A program made the position numbers and the translations under genes. Below the pieces are notes generated by a model. It was given only the letters and a program-made list of their open reading frames with translations. It was not told the DNA's origin and did not search any database. From the NCBI GenBank assembly GCA_017481495.1, contig JAFUPC010000095.1, forward strand, positions 1 to 64,000: DNA of 64,000 nt. Reading direction: 5' to 3'. Of this stretch, positions 8,573 through 16,939 are shown in pieces. The stretch is from Clostridia bacterium. GTDB lineage: Bacteria > Bacillota > Clostridia > Oscillospirales > CAG-272. Within the stretch, counting starts at the first letter, position 1, and each line of letters starts with the position of its first letter.

Positions 8573-10507
8573 TTACTTTACAATGAATCCGGCAAACGTG
8601 TGCGCCGGAATGTCGGTCGTGAAGACGACACGGTTTCCATCAAGATACCCGTCAGCACCCCCAAGGAATGAAACGGTCTCATACGCCCGGTCAAGCGTGA
8701 CCGTGGGTGTCAGCATTTCATCGGCAAAACAGTTCCACAGCCCCACGACCCGTTCGCCGTCCGCGCGGTCCTTGACGGTCATATAGAGATGCGGATGTCC
8801 CATGGAAACCGCCATAGACGGTCTTCCCTGCACGGCTTCCAACGCCGCATAAAACTGCGCCTGCCGCGCATACGAGCAAAGCAGCTGACTGTTGCGGTCA
8901 ACGGAGTTGATATCAAACGCATAAACAAAGAACCGCCCGCCCGCTTCGTTTTCGTAATACCACGCCGCAGGATATGTTTCCGCGCCTGCACGGAATGTGC
9001 TGAGTACCTTGGCACCCGCTTTCAGCGTGACACGATAATAGCTTCCGCCAGACAGCGTGCGCACGTTCTCTGCTTCCCGACCGTTCAGTGCCGGGAAATC
9101 CTCGCTCAGTGCCGCGGGAGCCGGCTCTGCCGACAGAATGCCGCAGTCCACACCGCGCGCGGTGAGCAGACGCGCCGCTTCCATATCCAGCACCGCACCG
9201 CCCGAGAGCAGTTCCACCGGAATCAGATGTGCGGACATTCCCATCACGCACACGGCACCGCCGTCCGGCGCAAAGGTGTACGGAACGCTCATGCGGTTGC
9301 AGAACCGCACGGCGGCGGACAGGGAGGAATCCGTTACGACACCGGTCTGGGGCGCGGGCGTCGGCAGGGTCACGGACAGGAGCTTATGCTCCGCTTCGTA
9401 AATGTAGATACCACGCGTTTGCCCGGTGAACGCTTCCTCGATTTCCCGGTACAGCGGTTCGTGCTTCACATGACGTTCGACATATCCGGTCTCGTAAAGC
9501 GGGGTCTGCACATAATCAAACATATATTTGAGAATGCCGTCCATGCCGCCGTCCGCGCGGAGCGCGGTATCGAAGGTTTCCAGAAGCCACGCGGGAACGC
9601 GGTAGCGCGGGCGCGGATACACGTCCCCCTCGGTGAAAAATTCGATGTCCGGATCCCGTTTCATCCAGGCGCGCTCCATGCGTTCGTACCCGATGACGTC
9701 CTCGATGGCGTGCCAGCTGTTCACGCCCCAGTACGCCGCACCGATGCCGCGCAGATAGGGTTTTGTGTTTCCGGCAAACGTGCGCGCAAGCGCCACCGCA
9801 TCCACGCAGTCGGGGTCATAAGAGGTCGGTGCGGCACAGAAGCCAAGCCGTGTGGTCGGGGACACCGTGTCAAGGGCGGTGCGCAGTGCCATGGCAAACC
9901 CCTCAAAGCCCTCGTTCATGAGTGCAAACCAAGCCCGCCGTGTCTCACTTGGCGCACCGGAATAAACGGCTTCGTAAAGCTCCTCGCGTGTCCACGTCCG
10001 ACCCGTTCGGCGTGCAAATTCGTTCATGTGATATTCACAGGTACAGCCGATGCCGTTGGGACGGTAGCCGAGCCGCAGATCGTCGTCCAGCTGGATGATG
10101 TCCGCACCGCACGCGCCCATTTCCGCCACATATTTTGCGATCAGCGCACGGTAGCCCTCGTCGGCAATGCAGAACGAGTCGTCGCAGACCCCACCCGAAA
10201 AGCCGACCACGCGCGGGTAATCGGTGCGGTCTTCGTTTCCGGATTCATGGTCGAGCGTACCGCCGTGTCCCATCGCGGTAAACCAGGTACCGACCTCGGC
10301 AATGCCGTTTTCCTTGAAATAGGCGATATTCGTTTTCAGAAGCTCCAGTGCCGCCCGTTTCGCGGGACTGTCGGTGAAATACCGGTCCATGCACAGAAAA
10401 ACCCGGTAGACACCCGCCCGCTTGAACTGCGCCAAGAACTGCGCACGGTGCTCGTCCGTGTCACAGGAATGGTTCATAACCGGAACAGAAATATGATAGT
10501 TTCCCAT
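8573..10507 (-). CDS. Putative glycoside hydrolase-like protein, family not recognised
   Basis: 644 residues, cytoplasmic. The first about 370 residues read like a TIM barrel of the glycosidase superfamily: successive strand-end motifs VFLCMDRYF, VGTWFTAMGHGG, IIQLDDDLRLGY, RLGFCAAPTSY and IEFFTEGDVYPRPR. Acidic residues in IIQLDDD and FFTEGD are candidates for the catalytic pair. The C-terminal 270 residues look like an amidotransferase-type and a beta-sandwich domain, as in GH42-like proteins. The start has AAGGAG 6 nt ahead. Downstream esterase and upstream small coiled-coil gene are on the same strand. I cannot name the CAZy family. Confidence 0.6.
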   Translation of the reverse strand: MGNYHISVPVMNHSCDTDEHRAQFLAQFKRAGVYRVFLCMDRYFTDSPAKRAALELLKTNIAYFKENGIAEVGTWFTAMGHGGTLDHESGNEDRTDYPRVVGFSGGVCDDSFCIADEGYRALIAKYVAEMGACGADIIQLDDDLRLGYRPNGIGCTCEYHMNEFARRTGRTWTREELYEAVYSGAPSETRRAWFALMNEGFEGFAMALRTALDTVSPTTRLGFCAAPTSYDPDCVDAVALARTFAGNTKPYLRGIGAAYWGVNSWHAIEDVIGYERMERAWMKRDPDIEFFTEGDVYPRPRYRVPAWLLETFDTALRADGGMDGILKYMFDYVQTPLYETGYVERHVKHEPLYREIEEAFTGQTRGIYIYEAEHKLLSVTLPTPAPQTGVVTDSSLSAAVRFCNRMSVPYTFAPDGGAVCVMGMSAHLIPVELLSGGAVLDMEAARLLTARGVDCGILSAEPAPAALSEDFPALNGREAENVRTLSGGSYYRVTLKAGAKVLSTFRAGAETYPAAWYYENEAGGRFFVYAFDINSVDRNSQLLCSYARQAQFYAALEAVQGRPSMAVSMGHPHLYMTVKDRADGERVVGLWNCFADEMLTPTVTLDRAYETVSFLGGADGYLDGNRVVFTTDIPAHTFAGFIVK

Positions 10508-10517
10508 AACTAACTCC

Positions 10518-10763
10518 TTATGAGTGATAAAATTCGCGGTGATTGTAATTTTTCATCTGCTCGGTGTACGATTCATACACCTTTTTATATGATGCCGCCT
10601 GCTCTGCGGACAGTTTTCCGGTGTCCGCCAGTTCTTCCGTGCGCACAAGCAGCTTTTCCCGCATCGCGTGCGCCTGATCCTTGTAGTTGTTTGCAAGGAA
10701 CTGCTTCAATTCCGCAATGATGCTGTCCAGCTCCTTTTCCGCCCGGGAACGGAACAGTTTCAT
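10518..10763 (-). CDS. Small charged helical protein
   Basis: 81 residues, almost wholly helical and highly charged (KELDSIIAELKQFLANN, KLSAEQAASYKKVYES), a likely coiled coil with no membrane segment. GGAGGGAGA lies just ahead of ATG 10763. It is the first gene of the minus-strand run ending at 6917 and is 10 nt from the hydrolase gene. Function unknown; small helical proteins of this kind recur in Clostridia genomes. Confidence 0.7.
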   Translation of the reverse strand: MKLFRSRAEKELDSIIAELKQFLANNYKDQAHAMREKLLVRTEELADTGKLSAEQAASYKKVYESYTEQMKNYNHREFYHS

Positions 10764-10917
10764 CGTGTCTCCCTCCGTTTCGATTTTTTGTTTCTGTTGT
10801 TCACTATTATAACACAGATTCCGTAAATTTGCAACCCATATTTTTCACCCACACGGTAATATCTTCATAATTTTTGTTAAAATTCTGCGGAATTTCCACA
10901 GAAATTACGCATTCCTC

Positions 10918-10946
10918 TTGTTTTTGTCGCAGATTTCTGCTATAAT
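10918..10946 (+). promoter_or_regulatory. Promoter of the Nudix-DUF523 operon
   Basis: TTGTTT (10918-10923), 17-nt spacer, TATAAT (10941-10946). Confidence 0.6.
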
Positions 10947-10979
10947 ATAAGAAAGATTCCCAAACGAAAGGACACGCAC

Positions 10980-11891
10980 ATGAAAAACACCACCCTCTGC
11001 TACATCGAACAGAACGGCGAATACTTAATGCTTCACAGAGTCAAAAAGAAAAACGACGAAAATCACGACAAGTGGATCGGCATCGGCGGGCATTTTGAGG
11101 ATTACGAATCCCCTTATGACTGCGTTTTGCGGGAAGCAAAGGAGGAAACGGGACTCGATCTGACCGCGCTTTCCTACCGCGGTATCGTGTCGTTCTGCTC
11201 CCCGAATTTCGAGACGGAACAGATGCACCTGTTCTTCTGCACCGGATTTTCGGGAACACTGTCCCGGGACTGCGCCGAGGGCGACCTTGCGTGGATCTCG
11301 CGCGAGAAGCTCTTTTCCCTGCCGATGTGGGAGGGGGATAAACTTTTCCTTGACTTGCTTCACAAAAACGTGCCGTTCTTTTCCCTCAAGCTCGTATACG
11401 ATGCGGACGGAAACCTCCTTTCCCACGACCTGCGTTTTTCGGGCGAAGCAAGAGAACCGCTGCTCATCTCCGCGTGTCTTACCGGTTCCCCGTGCCGCTA
11501 CGACGGAAAGTCCAAGCCGCTTCCTGAGGAAATTCTCGATGCCCTTGCAAAAAAATACATTCTCATCCCCGTCTGTGCGGAAATTCTCGGCGGACTTCCC
11601 ACCCCGCGCATTCCGGCGGAGATACAGAACGACCGCACCGTCCTGCGCCGGGACGGAGCCGATGTCACCGCCGCATACGCAACGGGTGCTGACGAGGTTC
11701 TCCGCTACGCCCGTCTGACAGGGGCGAAAACCGCACTGCTCAAAGCCCGCTCCCCATCCTGCGGAAAAGGAAACATCTATGACGGCACGTTCTCGGGAAA
11801 TCTGACCGACGGCGACGGCATCACGGCGCGTTGTCTGTCGGAGAACGGCATCACGGTGTACACGGAGGAAGAACTGTCGTGGCTTCTGTAA
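10980..11891 (+). CDS. Nudix hydrolase - DUF523 fusion protein
   Basis: 303 residues. Residues 1-150 carry a complete Nudix box (GGHFEDYESPYDCVLREAKE and ETGL, fitting GX5EX7REUXEEXGU), so it should hydrolyse nucleoside diphosphate-linked substrates in an MutT-like way. Residues 158-303 are a DUF523 domain: ISACLTGSPCRYDGKSK at its start, then PVCAEILGGLPTPR and ARSPSCGKG, with conserved cysteines that may bind metal or a cluster. DUF523 is usually a stand-alone protein of about 150 residues or fused to DUF1722, so this partnership is unusual. The 3' end overlaps the next gene by 13 nt. Confidence 0.88.
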   Translation: MKNTTLCYIEQNGEYLMLHRVKKKNDENHDKWIGIGGHFEDYESPYDCVLREAKEETGLDLTALSYRGIVSFCSPNFETEQMHLFFCTGFSGTLSRDCAEGDLAWISREKLFSLPMWEGDKLFLDLLHKNVPFFSLKLVYDADGNLLSHDLRFSGEAREPLLISACLTGSPCRYDGKSKPLPEEILDALAKKYILIPVCAEILGGLPTPRIPAEIQNDRTVLRRDGADVTAAYATGADEVLRYARLTGAKTALLKARSPSCGKGNIYDGTFSGNLTDGDGITARCLSENGITVYTEEELSWLL

Positions 11892-12424
11892 ACGGAACAC
11901 CGGAATACACGCTCATCCGCTCCGACCGGAAAACGCTTTCCATCGAAGTAAAAGCAGACGGCACGCTCATCGCCCGCGCACCGCGCCGCTTGGCCAGAGC
12001 GGAAATTGATGCGTTCATCGCCCAAAAAGCCGACTGGATCGAAACGTCCCGCGAAAAAATGCGCCGCCGCGCAGAATCCCCCTCTCCGTACCGCCGACCG
12101 CTTTCGGAAGAGGAAATCCGCGCCCTTGCCCAAAAAGCCGCCGAATATCTGCCCGGGCGTATCGAATATTGGTCGTCGATTACAGGTCTGCACCCGACCG
12201 GAGTCCGCATCACGGGGGCACAGAAGCGGTTCGGCAGCTGTTCACCCAAAAACAGCCTGTGCTTTTCCTATCGCCTGATGCTGTATCCGCCCGAAGCCAT
12301 TGACTATGTGGTGCTGCACGAGCTTGCACACATCCGACACCACAACCACTCGGGCGCGTTTTATGCGCTGATAGAACGGTATATGCCCGATTACAAAGAA
12401 AGAGAAGCATTGCTTCGCCAATAA
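11879..12424 (+). CDS. YgjP-type (DUF45) zinc metallohydrolase
   Basis: 181 residues. The HELAHIRHHNHSGAFYALI segment gives the HExxH zinc site and the downstream His of the YgjP/WSS1-like gluzincin fold; FGSCSPKN and LMLYPPEAIDYVVLHE are typical of the family. The best start is GTG 11879, with GGAGG 10 nt upstream, overlapping the Nudix-DUF523 gene; an ATG at 11831 would overlap it far more. Probably cytoplasmic peptidase or hydrolase of unknown substrate, translated by coupling with the upstream gene. Confidence 0.87.
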   Translation: MASVNGTPEYTLIRSDRKTLSIEVKADGTLIARAPRRLARAEIDAFIAQKADWIETSREKMRRRAESPSPYRRPLSEEEIRALAQKAAEYLPGRIEYWSSITGLHPTGVRITGAQKRFGSCSPKNSLCFSYRLMLYPPEAIDYVVLHELAHIRHHNHSGAFYALIERYMPDYKEREALLRQ

Positions 12425-12448
12425 ACGACCGCTGAAAGGAACGATTTT

Positions 12449-12928
12449 ATGACGGATATTTCATTCCGTGACGGAAACGACAAATTCAACTACCGCGTGT
12501 GCGCCATGATTCTGCACAACGGAAAGATCCTCGCCATGCGCGACACACGCTCGCCCTATTATTATCTTCCCGGCGGCAGGGTTTCGATCGGCGAAACGGC
12601 GGAGAATGCCGTTCTCCGGGAGGTGCAGGAGGAGCTTGGCATCACCGCAAAGATCGTCCGCCCGCTGTGGCTGAATCAGGCATTTTTCACAGAGGACGTC
12701 GATCATCTCAACTACCACGAGCTGTGCATCTATTTTCTTATGGACATCCGGGACACCGATCTTCTGTCACGCGGCGAAACCTTTTCGTATAAAGAGGGTA
12801 CGCGCACACACACCTTTACGTGGCTTCCGTTTGAGCGGCTGGAGAATGAATATTTCTACCCACAGTTTCTGAAAAAAGACATTTTCCACCTGCCCGAAAC
12901 ATTTACCATCCGCACCGAGACCGAATAA
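12449..12928 (+). CDS. Nudix hydrolase
   Basis: 159 residues with a clear Nudix box (GGRVSIGETAENAVLREVQE then ELGI) and an extended C-terminal helix. Such enzymes clean up nucleotide derivatives. It lies 24 nt after the YgjP-type gene with AAAGGAACG as ribosome binding site and is the last gene of a three-gene operon that begins with another Nudix enzyme. Substrate not predictable. Confidence 0.92.
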   Translation: MTDISFRDGNDKFNYRVCAMILHNGKILAMRDTRSPYYYLPGGRVSIGETAENAVLREVQEELGITAKIVRPLWLNQAFFTEDVDHLNYHELCIYFLMDIRDTDLLSRGETFSYKEGTRTHTFTWLPFERLENEYFYPQFLKKDIFHLPETFTIRTETE

Positions 12929-12943
12929 ATTTTCCGATACAAA

Positions 12944-12977
12944 AACCTCCGCCGAAATCCCTGTGCGGAGGTTCTTT
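12944..12977. terminator. Bidirectional terminator between nudix operon and M42 peptidase
   Basis: AACCTCCG / CGGAGGTT stem with A tract on the left and CTTTATT on the right, between converging genes. Confidence 0.75.
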
Positions 12978-13002
12978 ATTGAATTGTCGTCAAGCGGTAC
13001 GA

Positions 13003-14013
13003 TCAGATCTCCGCATCGCGGCACATAGCCACGGTCAGGTCACGGCACGCAACAGCGTCTTCCATGTCGAACGCTTCCGCGGAGGTGTGCAGATAGCGCA
13101 TCGGAATGGAGATACAGCCGGCTTTGATGCCCATGGCAACCTTCTGCATAGAGGTGGCATCCGTGCCGCCTGCAAGCAGGATTTCGCGTTGGTACTTGAT
13201 GTTGTTGTCCTCGGCAAGCTTGAACATCCGCTTGACCAGGTCCCAGTCGCACATGATGGTGGAGTCCTTGACCTTGATGGCGGCGCCGTCGCCGAGCTTC
13301 ATGACCATCGGGTCGGAGCCGACCATATCGCCGACACCGCAGACATCGATGGCAATGCCGTAATCGGGCATTTCCTGATATGCCGCCGTCAGACCGCCGT
13401 TGCCGTTGATCTCCTCCTGCACGGAGAACACGCAGAAGATGTCGTTTGCTGGACGTTCGCCCTCGGAAAGAATACGCGCCGCGTCGATCAGAATCGCACA
13501 GCCGATGCGGTCGTCGACCGGATGACCCGCATACCGGGTGCCGCACAGCGGAATGATACATGCCGCCACCGTGAACGTGTCCCCGGGCATGGCGACCTTT
13601 TCGGCTTCTTCCTTGTTCTTAGCGCCGACATCGACCACGCACTTGCCGACCTGTCCTGCGCCGTCGTTGCCGCAGGTCGGAACGAGCATACCGCGGCAGC
13701 CGTTGTCAAAGACGACTTCACGGTAGGAAGCGGAGATCATGTTCGGGCCGCCGATGTTGACCGCGTGCATATAGCCGTTGTCGTCGACCTTCGTGACCAT
13801 GAAGCCGACCTCGTCCATGTGGGCGGAGAACATCAGCTTCTTCTTTTTGTCAGCGGGTGCGGTACCGCGGATGACACCGATGACATTGCCGAGATTGTCG
13901 ATGCGTACCTCGTCCACATAGGGGGTGAGAATCTCCTTGATCTTTGCGGCAATGTTGTGTTCGCGGCCGGAGACACCGGGAACCTCGCAGATGGTTTTCA
14001 GAAGTTCAAGCAT
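13003..14013 (-). CDS. M42 family metallopeptidase (glutamyl/deblocking aminopeptidase)
   Basis: 336 residues. Dinuclear zinc ligands are visible: FSAHMDEVGF (His, Asp), HPVDDRIGC (bridging Asp), SVQEEINGNGG (Glu-Glu, catalytic and ligand) and IAIDVCGVGD, LHTSAEAFDM near the C terminus. M42 enzymes are cytoplasmic, tetrahedral dodecameric aminopeptidases that finish peptide degradation; some relatives have been annotated as cellulases. ATG 14013 is preceded by GAAAGGA at 12 nt; the longer frame to 14070 crosses the intergenic space. It is the last gene of the operon starting at 17863. Confidence 0.9.
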   Translation of the reverse strand: MLELLKTICEVPGVSGREHNIAAKIKEILTPYVDEVRIDNLGNVIGVIRGTAPADKKKKLMFSAHMDEVGFMVTKVDDNGYMHAVNIGGPNMISASYREVVFDNGCRGMLVPTCGNDGAGQVGKCVVDVGAKNKEEAEKVAMPGDTFTVAACIIPLCGTRYAGHPVDDRIGCAILIDAARILSEGERPANDIFCVFSVQEEINGNGGLTAAYQEMPDYGIAIDVCGVGDMVGSDPMVMKLGDGAAIKVKDSTIMCDWDLVKRMFKLAEDNNIKYQREILLAGGTDATSMQKVAMGIKAGCISIPMRYLHTSAEAFDMEDAVACRDLTVAMCRDAEI

Positions 14014-14044
14014 GATTTTGAATTGTCCTTTCGGGATGTAATAA

Positions 14045-15157
14045 TTAGTTTTTATGGAGTTCAGCCACATTGCGGCTGTCGTCTGTCAGAAGATAGGAGA
14101 CATCCTCCCGTGTCACGGTGAACGCGCCGCCGATATAGGAACCGTCACGGCACGGTTCTGCGCAGATGACTGCTGGAAAGTCCTGTCCGTAGGCATCGTT
14201 TTTCCCGCCGGGCATCCAGATCTCCGCACGGTGCATATGTCCTGCAATCAACAGCTCCGGCTGAATTTCTTCCGTTAAGATCCGGGTCCATTCGCGGTAG
14301 GTATCCTGCTCAATATCAAAGGGCGGGTTGTCAATGTGCGTAAACGGCATATGGGAAATCACAAACGTATGTACGACACCAGGAGCTTTTGTCGTCGTTT
14401 CGGGATGCGCGGCGATGTCATAAAGATACGCGGTCTGTTCTTCTCTGAACGCATGGCACGCAACGGTATGTCCGTATTCGGGGGAGGAATCGTCCTTGTC
14501 CTCGGCACAGTCAAGAATGATGAAATACAGGTCACCAAGCCGTGTTGTATAATATGTTTTTCCGTTCACGGCAGGCGTATAATCCTTGATGCGCTCCGCA
14601 CAGAAGCCGCGCATATCGTGGTTCCCACGCGAACAGATGACCGGTTTTTTCCCGCCTGTCAGTGCTTCGGCAATCCGGAAAATGACCTCGAAATTCCCCG
14701 TATCGCCGGAATGGTCGATGATATCGCCGTTGAGGATGAGGAAATCCAGGTTCTCTCCGAAATACTTCCCGGCTTCAATTGGTTTTTCCGGTCTGCCGTG
14801 GGTGTCGGCGATGTGGTAGAAGCGCACCGTGTCGGTTTCGTCAAAGCCGCGGATGGGGGAAAACGCGAATGTCGTGCGCACTTCCTCCTCGGTTTCCGGA
14901 AAATACGGCTTGCGGTTGATGATCTTCCGGTAAACGGTCGTGTAGGACTTCGCTTCGTCAAGGATGTTCTGCGGCACGCAGACACGGTGCATATCGGTGT
15001 CGGACACCATGATGCCGTTTGCATGGTCGTAAAATTTGTGTTCGCCGACCTCCACCCAGAACAGTGCCTGGGCGTTCACAGGAACCATGATCTGATAGTC
15101 TTCCCCTGCCGCAAAAACGGCGGGTGCGGTGCGGAAAAGCTCCGGTAATTGGTTCAT
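14045..15157 (-). CDS. Calcineurin-like metallophosphoesterase
   Basis: 370 residues. A beta-rich N-terminal part of about 110 residues, resembling purple acid phosphatase leader domains, precedes the five metallophosphoesterase blocks: YHIADTHGRP (DxH), LILNGDIIDH, CSRGNHDMRG, FVISHMPFTH and LLIAGHMHRA. All dimetal ligands are present. No signal peptide. ATG 15157 follows GAGGAG; the longer reading frame would run into the upstream gene. It sits 14 nt behind the GH110-like gene, so it may dephosphorylate an intermediate of the same pathway. A second enzyme of this class is at 55546-56553. Confidence 0.87.
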   Translation of the reverse strand: MNQLPELFRTAPAVFAAGEDYQIMVPVNAQALFWVEVGEHKFYDHANGIMVSDTDMHRVCVPQNILDEAKSYTTVYRKIINRKPYFPETEEEVRTTFAFSPIRGFDETDTVRFYHIADTHGRPEKPIEAGKYFGENLDFLILNGDIIDHSGDTGNFEVIFRIAEALTGGKKPVICSRGNHDMRGFCAERIKDYTPAVNGKTYYTTRLGDLYFIILDCAEDKDDSSPEYGHTVACHAFREEQTAYLYDIAAHPETTTKAPGVVHTFVISHMPFTHIDNPPFDIEQDTYREWTRILTEEIQPELLIAGHMHRAEIWMPGGKNDAYGQDFPAVICAEPCRDGSYIGGAFTVTREDVSYLLTDDSRNVAELHKN

Positions 15158-15170
15158 TTGTTCTGTCTCC

Positions 15171-16928
15171 TCACGCAAGACTGCAATTGTCGCAGTCTTT
15201 GATTTCATAAGCTTCAAGGGCAAGCGGACCTGTGATGAGATTGTCGCGGACGACCGCCCCCCGGCAGTGGTCAAGACGGATCATGCCGCCGCGGGACAGC
15301 CAGCGTTCTTTTTCCGGCGCCGTTTTTGTCTGGGAGCGGAAGATGCGGTTGTGTTCAAACGTCAGGTCTGCCGTCGAGAACGCATACAGAACAGGTGTGT
15401 CAGCTGAATCGAACACATTGTCGTGAATGCGGATGTTTGTGTGATACGGCTTGTCCGTTTCCGGCTCCGGAACGACGGGACAGACCGAGATGATGCCCTC
15501 TCCGAACTGGTAGGGAGAGGACAGGCAGACGTCCGTGAACACATTGCCGAAAATCTCCACGTCATGGCACGCGCCCGACTCAAACCAATAGTTGGAATCC
15601 CCCGCGACGAGGATCGCAGCACCGGAGGATGCAAAGTAATTGTTTTCAATGCGCACCGGTTTCGGCGTGGAAACGAGTATCCCGCGTGCGCGGCACGAGC
15701 CGAAGCGGTTGTTCCGGCAGATAAACGCCGCCGTATGCGACAGATTGTCAAGCGACAGTGCCGCAGGTGTTTCCGCCATTGCAAGCAATTCAGCGGGCAG
15801 ATCGTCCGCAAAGGTCAGAAGAAATTCGTCCATGACATCACCGAGTGTATAAGCGGCGGCGCGTGCGGTGCCAAGTGTCGTCATGTGTCTGCGTTCGATA
15901 AAGCCGATCTCGTCGCCCTGCTCCGCCCAGTAACGGAATCCCTGCGCCTGCCCATGTTCAAAATGGCACAGAAGCGTTTTCGCATCCAGTACCTTTGTCA
16001 CGGTGACACAGCAGGAATGCACATTGATGGGGTCATCCATCAGACCGACAAAGGAGCATTCTTCAATTGTGACCGTGCCGGAATTGCAGGTGATGTGCAT
16101 TCCGTCGTCGCGCCCGCCGGAAACGCGCCGCCCGGCTCCTGTGTCGGGCAGAAAATGCACCCGACGGAAGGTCAGATTGTGGGAAAATTGCGCAAGACAG
16201 CCAAGTCCGCCGCAGGAATGGAACGTGATGTTTTCAAGGGTAATGTCCCGGCATTTTTCAATGAACGCGCCCGCGTGCTGTCTTGCGTTGTGGCGCAGGA
16301 CGAGAATGTTTCCGGGAATGGCGGTTTCCGCCCCGCGCGCATAAAAGCGGTAGACGGAATCGCCGAGCGGCACTGTTTTTTCCGTCACGAAACAGTCGCC
16401 TGTATTGCGGCAGACCGTATTGGATGCGGCATCAAACTGAATGGAGGAACCGTGATTCAACGGATACCATTCGTTATTTCCCGTATCAAAGGAAATCCAG
16501 CCGTCCTCCCACTTGTGCGGGAACGCATCGGGGTCGATGTACACATCGGCGTAACCATCGCCGACCGCGCGGACAATGCCCTCTGCGACAAGCGGCTTTT
16601 TCCAGTTGATGACGGCGTTTTTCACGGTCACGTTTTCGCTGTGGTCAAGGGTCAGCGGCTGCATCTGCCCGACAAACCACAGATGCGCGCCGGAAAAGTC
16701 CAGTACGGTGTTTTGCATATGGCACAGCCGGATACCGAGCTTGCGTTCTGGCAGGACGTCGGTATTGGAGAGCCGGTAATCATGGGTAAAGCGCGGCGAA
16801 ACATAATAATCCCCCGGCGCAAAGACAAATTCCGTATCCGCGGGATGTTCCGAGAGAAGCCGGTCAAGCGCTTCGGTAATATCGTTTCCCGGCAGGATAC
16901 CGGCGGCAGTACAGTCGATCGTTTTCAT
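15171..16928 (-). CDS. GH110-like right-handed beta-helix protein (putative alpha-1,3-galactosidase)
   Basis: 585 residues of repeated short beta strands typical of a right-handed parallel beta helix. Two motifs match the catalytic part of GH110 alpha-galactosidases: GRDDGMHITC (residues 272-281; family DATHF) and LMDDPINVHSC (297-307; family DDATNIHG), giving the three Asp residues expected for inverting catalysis. GH110 enzymes remove alpha-1,3-linked galactose, including blood-group B and alpha-gal epitopes. No signal peptide, so it would act on imported sugars. Start 16928 has AGAGGATA upstream. It lies 11 nt after a PfkB kinase gene. A general pectate-lyase-like beta helix is the alternative. 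Confidence 0.65.
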   Translation of the reverse strand: MKTIDCTAAGILPGNDITEALDRLLSEHPADTEFVFAPGDYYVSPRFTHDYRLSNTDVLPERKLGIRLCHMQNTVLDFSGAHLWFVGQMQPLTLDHSENVTVKNAVINWKKPLVAEGIVRAVGDGYADVYIDPDAFPHKWEDGWISFDTGNNEWYPLNHGSSIQFDAASNTVCRNTGDCFVTEKTVPLGDSVYRFYARGAETAIPGNILVLRHNARQHAGAFIEKCRDITLENITFHSCGGLGCLAQFSHNLTFRRVHFLPDTGAGRRVSGGRDDGMHITCNSGTVTIEECSFVGLMDDPINVHSCCVTVTKVLDAKTLLCHFEHGQAQGFRYWAEQGDEIGFIERRHMTTLGTARAAAYTLGDVMDEFLLTFADDLPAELLAMAETPAALSLDNLSHTAAFICRNNRFGSCRARGILVSTPKPVRIENNYFASSGAAILVAGDSNYWFESGACHDVEIFGNVFTDVCLSSPYQFGEGIISVCPVVPEPETDKPYHTNIRIHDNVFDSADTPVLYAFSTADLTFEHNRIFRSQTKTAPEKERWLSRGGMIRLDHCRGAVVRDNLITGPLALEAYEIKDCDNCSLA

Positions 16929-16939
16929 AGCATATCCTC

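Noticed and set aside
8789..10513. Long plus-strand ORF of 574 codons
   Set aside because: It is the antisense shadow of the hydrolase gene at 8573-10507; rich in Arg and His with no ribosome binding site or family motif.
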